Below, piece by piece: positions 12,000-20,263 of a DNA stretch of 64,000 nt. The position numbers and the translations under genes were made by a program. The number at the start of each line of letters is the position of its first letter. The stretch's first letter is position 1. The stretch covers positions 62,001 to 126,000 of the forward strand of contig MU839103.1 of assembly GCA_030685235.1 (NCBI GenBank), given 5' to 3'. The notes under the pieces were generated by a model. The model did not search any database and was not told where the DNA came from. It saw only the letters and a list, made by a program, of their open reading frames with translations. Source of the DNA: Copromyces sp. CBS 386.78 (taxonomy: Eukaryota > Ascomycota > Sordariomycetes > Sordariales > Sordariaceae).

Positions 12000-13215
12000 G
12001 ATAAAGGAACTCTTTACTAATTATTGTAGCCGGTTTAAAGACGTATTACGTATAGGCCTTCGTATATTTTATACCCTATCCGAATAGCTTTAATATTGTA
12101 CTAGGCTATATTCGTCGAAATAGGTATCTATATATAAGAAATTAGTAATCTTCTTATTTATAACCGTTCAAAGTATTACTTTCCGGTTTACCTCTTTTCT
12201 ACTTAGTTATAACGTTAATACTATTAATAAATTAAATAATAAAAAATAGAAAAATTAAATATAGTTTTTAATTTACTAGTATAATAGGGCGTTTTATAAA
12301 GTCTTCGACGTTTATATTATTTTAGGGAATTATAAAATAAAATTCCCCCCTACTTAAACCTATAGTATTATAGAAGGTAATTTAAAACTCTTTCCTTATT
12401 TTCGTAAAGTATTAAGTATTTTAAATAGATTATATTTCGAAGTACGACTATAGGTAGGCGAAACGAAGCTATTTCGAAATTGTAAAGGGACGTATTCGAT
12501 TAATATACTAGTTATATATAATTTTAGCGGTCGTATTGTATATATCCTCTCTAGTTAGGAAGGTTCTATTAATAACGTAAAGGTTTTTAATAATACTTTT
12601 ATATAGTAAGGTATATATAGGTTTAGTATCCTTTAAAGCTAATATTACTTTATTAATGTAAAATATAATTCTAGTCACTATTTATTTATCTTATATCGTA
12701 GTATTCGATATTACTTATAAGAGACTATAAAGGCTAGGCTTTGTCCTATTAATATAGAAGAATTTTATAATCTTCGCTACAATTAAATTCGCATCCTTAT
12801 TAAGAAAGTAATTAATAAGCTAAAGGGTATATTTTAAATTTACTGTTATTTACCGAATTTCGAAGTAAATATATAAATAAAGATTATTTTTGCGACGGCG
12901 GCCGTAATAAATTAGTTCTTCGAATATAATGACGTTTTCGACGTATATTATAATTTTATAACGGATAAAAAGGTTAAATTTAATAATATTATAGTAAAAG
13001 AAGTCGAACTCTTTAGTAGGATCGGATATGCGGACGGCGGTAGTAGGGGTAAAGGGGAAACGGCGACGTAGAATAATTTTAATAGTATTAAGTTAAATAG
13101 TAGCGTAAAGGGATATATAGTAAAATATTACGACCGTATTATTAGAAGGATATAAATTAATTATTATAACGAATTTAAAAAGAGGGGAGAAATATAGAGG
13201 GTTAAATCTAATTAG
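12000..13215 (+). pseudogene. RIP-destroyed Harbinger DDE transposase
   Basis: One frame (codons starting at 12112, 12472 and so on) reads through from about 12,000 to 13,215 with many TAA/TAG stops, yet keeps the landmarks of DDE_Tnp_4 transposases: a helix-turn-helix segment near 12,110-12,235 (KKLVIFLFITV...YNVNTINK), FRNCKG and SGRIVYIL near 12,472-12,560, a YNSSHYLFILYRSIRYYL block near 12,660-12,720, IEEFYNLRYN followed by IRILIKKVINKLKG near 12,750-12,830, and FATAAVIN near 12,890. The stop codons are what CpA/TpG to TpA change produces from Gln and Trp codons. The true start is not visible. Ends are approximate. Confidence 0.8.
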
Positions 13216-14029
13216 GGAAGTTTAGTTACGTAGGTTATATAGAAAGGAGGGGAGAAGGGAGGGGAGAGGAGAAGGGAATTATTTTACGAAATTAGAAATA
13301 TTGAATAAATAATTAGAATATATAAAAACGAATATAAATACTAAAATATATAAAAACGAATACAAATACTAAAATATATAAAAATAATTATAAATATTAA
13401 AAGGTTAATACCTTCTTTCGAAATATTTTAAAAATATTTTAAATTCTAAATAAATATATTTAATATATTAAATAATATTAACGCTATTTTGGTATCCTGT
13501 AATCCCTACTTATTAAAATTATAATACTATTTTACGTACTTATATCTCTTGCAAATTTGAAGTAATTTTAATATTAATTAAATATATTAATTCGGCCTAA
13601 TTTAACGATTAAAATAGTTTTTTTTTTATATATATACGATTTTTTTTAGTATTTTAATTTTAATATTGAAAAAATATATTAGAAAAATAAAATATAAAAA
13701 TCTAGGGTCGCCCTATATCCTGTTATAAATCTCCCGTTTACCCTATAAATTATATTATTAATAGTATTATAATTTTAGAATTCTAAATATAAATCTAAGT
13801 CGATAGGAAAGTTAGAATATTACCCTACTTCAAATATAAAATTTCCTCTTCTAATAACTATACTATTTATTTCGAACTTCCTCTTTAATAATCTAAAATA
13901 AACTTCTTTTATTTTTTTTAAATATTATTACGAACCGGCGGGCTTTTCTATTAAAATCCTCCTATTTATAAAGCGCGAATTTAATTATATTAAAATTAAT
14001 TTTATCTTCCCACTTTTTATAAAAAATTA
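13216..14029. other. Non-coding centre of the transposon
   Basis: AT-rich spacer between the 3' ends of the two convergent transposon genes. It includes a direct repeat near 13,317-13,395 (units around ATATAAAAACGAATATAAATACTAAA). No reading frame is recognised. Confidence 0.5.
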
Positions 14030-14870
14030 CGATCGCTTAATTGAATTATTTTATAAAGGTAAGAGGAAGGGTATACGCGGGCTTACAAAAAGTCTCTTGT
14101 AATACCTTAATTAATATACGTAACCCTTTAACTACAGTTTCGCTATTTAATTTCTTCTTTCTTTTCTTAAGATCTTCGTTAGAAGTAGCGAACTTCCTTT
14201 TATTACTATTACGGATATAGGTAGGGATAGGGAGATCGTTATCCGAATTTATATCGTCGTCGTTGTTAGAGAATTCGATAGTAGGTATAAGGACCGGTAT
14301 CTCTTTCGAAAATAGTAACGCGCCTAAGGTCTTTATATATTTCTTAATAGCGTCCTAATTATTAATAAAGGCCTCTTCTATAAGTTTATAGTACGGGAGA
14401 ACTTTATTTTTAAATTAAGTAACTTCCTTATATTTCTATTAAATTTAATTAATTCCTTTCGTTCGAATCCTTACCCGGTATAATATAAAATACTAATTTC
14501 TATTAATAAATCCTATACTTCGTTAAATACTATTGCGGCGCCTATATCCGGGTTAAATCTAAACTTAAACTACGAATAATTTTTTAAAATTATTTAAGTT
14601 CGCTATTTACGACGAAATTAGTTAACTTTATAACGGATTTAGTCGTTATTAGGCCTAATATTAAACCGTTCAACTATATCCCTAACGAAATTATTATATA
14701 TTTAGTCTTTATAACTATTTTAGCTAGTTACTCTATTGCTAATAACGTCCTTTAGTAAGGTAAGTAAATATACCTCCTATTCGTTATCCTACCGCTAATT
14801 AGTAAATATTATACAATTCCTCTTAGGAATAGCGGCAGCCTTCTTCCTACCTCTACCTCGTAATTAGTTA
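14030..14870 (-). pseudogene. RIP-destroyed Myb/SANT-like transposon protein
   Basis: On the minus strand from about 14,870 down: LLKDVISNRVTS, then RDIVERFNIRP, then KVN.FRRK.RT, then FRFNPDIGAAIVFNEV.DLL. This is the pattern of the Myb/SANT-like domain (Myb_DNA-bind_3) with Trp and Gln codons turned to stops. After a change of frame near 14,430-14,480 it continues as FKNKVLPYYKLIEEAFINN, an acidic stretch with NNDDD, and a basic KKRKKK segment. This accessory DNA-binding protein normally accompanies the Harbinger transposase and helps bind the ends. Limits are approximate. Confidence 0.7.
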
Positions 14871-14880
14871 AAAGGGGGAG

Positions 14881-14900
14881 GCTAGCTAGCTAGCTAGCTA
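14881..14900. repeat. GCTA tetranucleotide repeat
   Basis: Five copies of GCTA in the right part of the RIP-mutated element. Confidence 0.8.
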
Positions 14901-15333
14901 TAAGGGAAAGGGGGGGTATACTAGTTAGGGGGGATCTGGCTAAGCTAATTAGGTTGGCTAATCTATAATAGTAATTGAGATCCTATAGTCTAGGATTCCT
15001 CCTATATTATAGATTAAATTTAATTATTATTTATTTTGGGTATAAAATAGGGCGACGATTGCTCTTTCAACGACGATAAAAAGAAGGGGTAACGAGGGTA
15101 AACAACGAAGGTATTACGATAATTACAATACTACGATTTATATATACGTAATAGAGTACGGCGGATTTCCCAATTTTAGCATTTCCTAACGATTCGAACA
15201 GGTTCTATAAATCCCCCCTAGTAAACGCTAAAGTAAGTCCTAGTCTAGGCGGGTCCAACCGACGAAATCTATTTACGAGCGGTCTATATACTAGCACGTA
15301 AAAAAGCATTTATTAGAGGGTATTTACTGGCGG

Positions 15334-15356
15334 TTACTAGTGAAACGAACGTACCT
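15334..15356 (-). repeat. Terminal inverted repeat, right
   Basis: The complement reads AGGTACGTTCGTTTCACTAG..., the left TIR with five transition differences. Confidence 0.8.
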
Positions 15357-15359
15357 TTA
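15357..15359. repeat. Target-site duplication (TTA), right
   Basis: TTA directly after the right terminal inverted repeat, the partner of 11525-11527. Confidence 0.75.
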
Positions 15360-15767
15360 GCAAGTACACTATGCGTCACTCAGTAAAGTTCGGATGGTCT
15401 GCCGCTAGCGGCTCGCATATTGCCCCACTATAACATTCCATCTGCATCAATGCCTTCTTTTTTTGTCCAGCCTTGTCTGCTTTGATTCACGATATCTTCA
15501 ACCTAACAGCCGGATTTCCGCCTCTACATGAACAATTGTACGGACCTGCACGTCCGAATTTTCGACGCGACTATAAACAAACCTTGAAATCAATCAACGA
15601 TCGATCTTTCACTTCTCCCTCGACAACAATCCATCACCACCCTGTTGGTCAACCCACATTCTCGTTTTCTCGGCGCATCCGAACCGCATCTACACAGGTT
15701 TGCGATTTATCACTGCGCACCTCACTCTTTCATTACTTCTCACATACCACATCACCATTTGCCCGCC

Positions 15768-17435
15768 ATGGACACGGCAACTGACGTACCAAAGAAAAGG
15801 AGAGCGCTGCCCTTCAAGCGCACCTTTGCCCGCGCACCAGTCAACGAGCCACCCCCAAGCCATGCGCCAGAAAACAATTCGGACGATGATGACCCTCTCG
15901 CCTTCTTTCGGCGATCAAAGGACGTCTTCCCAATGGCCCTGGAGGACTTGAAGCGAGCATCATCCGAAGAAAAGGTGACGCCTTCCGAGTCGCCAAAGTC
16001 AGAACAAGTCAACAAGAAAAGGAGGGTGTCCTCCAACACCCAAGTTGACAATGAAGCACCTATTGAAGCCTCTTCTTCTAGCGTATCAGCCCCGAGCAGG
16101 ATATCTGCATCGCGCGTTGTTTTGGACGACGACGACGACTTGAAGATGGACGTCAAGGGCAAGGGGAAAGAGATCGTACGACCCGACAAAGCCCGGGTAC
16201 CGACTCCTCGAAAGCCTCTTTCAACCACACCACGCAAGTTGGGAACTCCCTCCAAGAAACGCTTCGCCTTTAGTGACGACGAAGACGACCACGGCAAGGA
16301 TGATCTCTACTCCCCGCACCCGAAGCGTCGCAACCCCGATCGCTTCTCTCCAGAACCCACCACGCTCGGCCGCAGCACTCGGGCCACTAACCGCGGCAGC
16401 TCGCCGTCAGAAGGGTTCGAAACCTCCTTCAACCTGCCCGGCGCCTCTTCCACCTCCAAGAGGAAACCCTTCCGATCCGCCGCCCTCGACTCCGACTCGG
16501 ACAAAGACTCGGACCTCCAAGTATCCGAAGTCCGCCCCAAGAAGCGCTCCTCTTCCGTCCTCTCCTCATCTCCACCACCGCCCGCCGCAGACGAAGACAC
16601 CACCACCATCGCCGATAAGATCGACGACGACGACGATTTCGCCAAATGGGTCACCAAAGCCGCCTCGCTAGAAGCCAACCAGCCCGACTGGACAATCGAC
16701 GTTCTGGTCACCTCCCGCATGCCGCACACCAAGCCGCTCGGCGTGCGACGACGGATGAAGCAAAGCCTGAAGCTGGTTCTGGACACGTGGATCTTGCATC
16801 AGAAGAACAACGACCTGGAGATTCCGGACCACATCCAGGACAAGCTGTTCCTGACGTTTAAAGGGAACCGAATTTACAGCAACAGCACGATTGCCTCGCT
16901 GGGCGTCAAAGTGGATGCCAACGGCGTTTTGCAACTGCCGCCTGGTGCGATGACAAGTAGAGAGGCTATGGATGGATATACCATCCAGGGGAGGAATCCT
17001 GGGCTGGTGCTGGAAGTTTGGCACGAGGAGTTTTACGAGGATGAGCTTGCGAAGGAGAAGAAGAGGAGGGAGAGGGAGTTGGGGCTCATTGACGATGATG
17101 ATGACGATGCGGAAGATCAGCAAAGCGGAACTGGTGGTGCGTCTTGTACCAATGGGTTGTCGCGAGATGGCAGTGAGGCTGCTGCTGCCGAGGTCAAGAA
17201 GACGAAGATTAGGGTGGTGCTCAAAGCGAAGGACCTCCAACCGCTCAAGATTGCGGTGTACGAGGATACGCCCGTGGCTGCCATTGTTCAGGCCTTCAGG
17301 AAGCAGAGAGATATTGGGCCTGAGAAGGCCGTTGTGATCCAGTTCGATGGAGAGGGACTGAGGGAAGACATGTTGGTCGGAGGGATGGACATCGAGAGGG
17401 ATGAGACCAATCAGTTTGAGGTCTATATCAAATAG
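15768..17435 (+). CDS. RENi-family (Rad60/Esc2/NIP45) SUMO-like domain protein
   Basis: Single exon, 555 aa from ATG 15768 (an upstream in-frame ATG at 15645 lies in probable leader). N-terminal 290 residues are charged and disordered, with basic nuclear signals (PKKRR, NKKRR). A hydrophobic-acidic patch at residues 117-123 (VVLDDDD) looks like a SUMO-interaction motif. Two SUMO-like domains follow: SLD1 at about 305-395 (starts DWTIDVLVTSR) and SLD2 at about 479-555 (KIRVVLKAKDLQPLK to FEVYIK, the Rad60-SLD module). Family role: nuclear genome-stability factors that mimic SUMO, bind Ubc9 or SUMO-targeted ligases and help resolve recombination intermediates. The C-terminus stops without a GG tail, so it is not conjugated. 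Confidence 0.88.
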   Translation: MDTATDVPKKRRALPFKRTFARAPVNEPPPSHAPENNSDDDDPLAFFRRSKDVFPMALEDLKRASSEEKVTPSESPKSEQVNKKRRVSSNTQVDNEAPIEASSSSVSAPSRISASRVVLDDDDDLKMDVKGKGKEIVRPDKARVPTPRKPLSTTPRKLGTPSKKRFAFSDDEDDHGKDDLYSPHPKRRNPDRFSPEPTTLGRSTRATNRGSSPSEGFETSFNLPGASSTSKRKPFRSAALDSDSDKDSDLQVSEVRPKKRSSSVLSSSPPPPAADEDTTTIADKIDDDDDFAKWVTKAASLEANQPDWTIDVLVTSRMPHTKPLGVRRRMKQSLKLVLDTWILHQKNNDLEIPDHIQDKLFLTFKGNRIYSNSTIASLGVKVDANGVLQLPPGAMTSREAMDGYTIQGRNPGLVLEVWHEEFYEDELAKEKKRRERELGLIDDDDDDAEDQQSGTGGASCTNGLSRDGSEAAAAEVKKTKIRVVLKAKDLQPLKIAVYEDTPVAAIVQAFRKQRDIGPEKAVVIQFDGEGLREDMLVGGMDIERDETNQFEVYIK

Positions 17436-18645
17436 TGTATGGCCTGGAGGATTAACTGGGAGACTAGGTTTCGGGGGGAATATTTTTGCATTTTGCATCT
17501 TTTGCTATCTTGGAGTTGATAACAGGAGTTTACTTTGGCTCGTTGCTTAGTGCTTTGGCACATTACAGTCGGGATAACTACGGGGTTTGGGGTTTTCTGA
17601 TTTCTGCCAGGAAATGGTTTCCGGTGCGTACGGAGACGCTATTCTAGCTCTTCAGCAGATACCCATATACTACGCATTTCACTTTTTTGCTACATCTTGC
17701 TTTCCATTTTCTCTTTAAGAAGCTCCGTGACTATAGATCAACGGGGGAGTTTCCAAGGACTTCTGACGGTTCGGGGATGATTCACAGGAGGAAGACAGAT
17801 GTGGCCTGAGGGCGCCAAGGTACTACTAGGTAGCTATTCATAGTGATACCCATATCCATGTCGCTTGTTACTAACTACACTTCCTCTTCGCTATCTCATG
17901 AACTACCATCGTGACTTTTATAAACACAAGGCTTAGTTTAGCCGCACGGAAGACGTCTTTTCCTCCTTCGCCTTGTGCCAGGTGTGATATTAATCGCAAC
18001 AGATCCCCGGGGTTTGGTGGTCTACTGTGTAGCGTTTGTCGGGTAATCATGTAATACCCAAGTTAGTTCACTTCATCAAATACCAACTCTTCGCTATCGC
18101 CTCTGAACCACCGTGGCCATGAGCAGAGTTTCTCTCCCTTGGCTTATGGAACGCGCTTCTTTCTCACCAAAAATTCAGTTTCTACCGGCATATATCGGGA
18201 CCGTTGCTTCACACGCAAATGAACCCGCTCTTTTTGTTGTAAATGCCTCTTGATTTTCTTCTCACTTCGTGCCCCCCGGGTATAGATCATAACCACACAT
18301 TGAAAAGATTCGCAAGGCGGTAGCTCCCCAATATCCCGTCTCCTTCTCCCTCGTTTTCCACACACCTTCCTAGATATCTCCAGCATGATGACGATGATTG
18401 GATCGTCCATTTCAAATCCTCCAGACTTCAAAAGCAAAAGCATAATAATAATGGACTCCTGAAACGCCAGAACCCTTTTTACGTGTAGCTTCCCGAAATG
18501 CCACCTCCGTTCCCTTATGCGATATAAAAACGGTCGATTTTTGTTGACTGAACCGTTACACCCCCTCGTGCGTGAACCATTCATTAGGTATATAAGCGAC
18601 ACCACATGACATGATGTCGTCCTTTCGTTATGAAAGAAGAGCTGC
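17436..18645. other. Convergent 3' intergenic region
   Basis: 1.2 kb between the convergent Rad60-like and PNO1 genes. The only longer frame (minus strand, to 18144) is the read-through of PNO1's last exon in another frame. No gene, RNA or repeat seen. Confidence 0.45.
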
Positions 18646-19554
18646 TTAGAATCTCTCCTTTTGCCTCGAGGCAATGATCCTGAGATTGTTGTAGACCTTG
18701 CCGGGCTGGTGACCGAGAATGAGGGAGACGACGGACTCGCGGGCCATGCCGATGTTTTCGAAGGCGCCGAGGATGTGGACGCGGGAGCCGGCGAGGACAA
18801 TTCTGGTTTTTGTGGCTGTTTTCAAATTTTGTCAGCATTTCTGCGTGTTTCCTCGATTCTCTTAAAGTGATGAACATACCGTTCTCAATCGCAAACTTGG
18901 TCTTTCCGTCCTTGCCTGCAATACGACCAATCGCACGTCCCAAAGCATCGGGACCGAGAGTCTGACGGACATCCTTGACGTCGAAGGACTGGATATAGAG
19001 CGAATCGAGACGGAGCAGGGCAATGGCGTCGTCAATGTCGAAGCCCATGGCAAAGGCGGAGACGAAATCGGCGCCCATCTGAAGGGACTCGGGGGTGGTG
19101 GTGTGTCTGCTGGAACGGAGCTCGACGCGCTTCTCCTTGATGTTCATGCGGACCTGGAGCTTGCAGTGCTCTACGAGTGGGGGGTAGCTGATTGAGTTGA
19201 AAGCAGTCAGTCTCCTTGCCCATACCAAGCATTCACATGTTCCCATGGTTTCCCTCACATCTTGGTCCAGTTGGCCTTGAGAGCCGACATGCGGTTTGGC
19301 GGGATACCAATCTTCCTGGTCTCGGCACGGCGAATGATCTGGACGTCCTGGCCGGGGGCGAAACGGGGGCGACCCTCCTCGTCGACAGCCATCTGCACAT
19401 CTTGGTCGGCGGAAGGGGGCGCGGTGGCACTGGGATCGGTGAGGTTGGCGGCCTCGTTGACGTCGAGAATGAGCTCGTCCTCTTGCTCGGTCTGGATGGG
19501 GATCTGGGCGGTGGGAGCCTCAACGGGCTGACGAAGTGCTGTTGGCGCAGGCAT
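18646..19554 (-). CDS. PNO1: PNO1/Dim2 pre-rRNA-processing KH protein
   Basis: Three exons (19259-19554, 18880-19187, 18646-18815); 257 aa. The variable acidic N-terminus is followed by the invariant block NRMSALKANWTKIYPPLVEH, whose Ile is created at the first splice. Then come a first KH-like domain (LQVRMNIKEKRVELR...) and the C-terminal KH domain: AIGRIAGKDGKTKFAIEN, TRIVLAGSRVHILG and the SVVSLILGHQPGKVYNNLR segment, ending QKERF. Role: nuclear and cytoplasmic assembly factor of the 40S subunit that binds near the 3' end of 18S rRNA, holds the Nob1 cleavage site and recruits the Dim1 methylase. The length matches the family (yeast 274 aa). Confidence 0.95.
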
Positions 19555-20252
19555 ATTGGGCAACAAGATGGGTTTTATCGGACGGTGATCGTCAAGGTGT
19601 CGAGTTGTTTGTTTGGAGAAGTCGGCGATGGTATTCTCGAAAGTCGGCGGGGTGAGATTGATGGGGAATATATCGAAGAATTGGTGAAAGGGAGGCTCGT
19701 GGCGGACGACGGGAAGTGGTGTCGGGGATGCTGGGGCTGCTGCAGTTCGTGAATTACGGAGATCTGGGAGTCGAGGTCTGCTGCCTTTTGCGCCGTCGGT
19801 CTCTAGAATTTTGATACCTAGGTAGTGTTTATCGGTTTTGATAGCGCGGAGGGGAAATTCTTGACAAAAAGTAGTGGACCCACAAAAGAGCACCAAAAGG
19901 AAGCTTATCGATTGGCCGGAAGGCGCTAGGACCCTTGCCAATCGCTCTGCCCATGCACTAACATTCGCTGAGGAATCCCTGTAATCGCAAGGTTAGCGTC
20001 ATTGACGCACTTTTGAACCTGGACAGGCTTCGAACCGGCAGCTTTTTCCAAACTCCAGGCAGGTTCTTGGTCAGAGCAGCCAGCACAAGCATGTCATTCT
20101 AGACTCGGCCACCACCCATCACCAAACAACAACATACTCTTCACCTCGAGAACCGACCATGGATACGACACCTAGCTGTCGTCACCACCATCGTCGCTGA
20201 AGAACAAAAAGAAAACAGGTCCCGTCCTCCGTCGACAGTATGAATTTCAACA
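19555..20252. other. Divergent promoter region PNO1 / Mdm31-like
   Basis: 0.7 kb between two divergent starts. Contains the two upstream ORFs described separately. No obvious TATA. Confidence 0.5.
20159..20200 (+). promoter_or_regulatory. Upstream ORF 1 before Mdm31-like gene
   Basis: ATG at 20159 opens a 13-codon frame ending TGA at 20198-20200, about 50 nt ahead of the main start. It counts as a uORF only if transcription begins upstream of it and no leader intron removes it. Confidence 0.4.
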
Positions 20253-20263
20253 ATGTCTACTAG
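20240..20263 (+). promoter_or_regulatory. Upstream ORF 2 overlapping the Mdm31-like start
   Basis: ATG at 20240 begins MNFNNVY followed by TAG at 20261-20263, spanning the main ATG at 20253 in another frame. A ribosome using it would terminate just past the main start. Confidence 0.45.

Larger units (their letters stand above)
11528..15356. mobile_element. PIF/Harbinger-type DNA transposon, heavily RIP-mutated
   Basis: A 3.83 kb element. Left end GGGCGTGTTCGTTTCACCAGTAA (11528-11550) and the complement of the right end (15334-15356) match at 18 of 23 positions; all five differences are transitions, as RIP would make. A TTA target duplication flanks it (11525-11527 and 15357-15359). The inside is strongly AT-rich, CpA and TpG are scarce, TpA is frequent and CpG is retained, while the flanks return abruptly to normal composition. 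Two degraded genes lie inside, facing each other: a DDE transposase relic (+) and a Myb/SANT-like relic (-), the usual two-gene content of Harbinger elements. No frame is open for long, so it is not autonomous. Confidence 0.88.

Noticed and set aside
14881..14900. GCTA repeat as a CRISPR or telomere-like array
   Set aside because: Only five perfect tetranucleotide units without spacers; a simple microsatellite.
11528..15356. AT-rich block as a centromere fragment, mitochondrial insert or rDNA-like relic
   Set aside because: It has exact TIR/TSD ends and two decayed transposon genes; a single-element explanation is sufficient.
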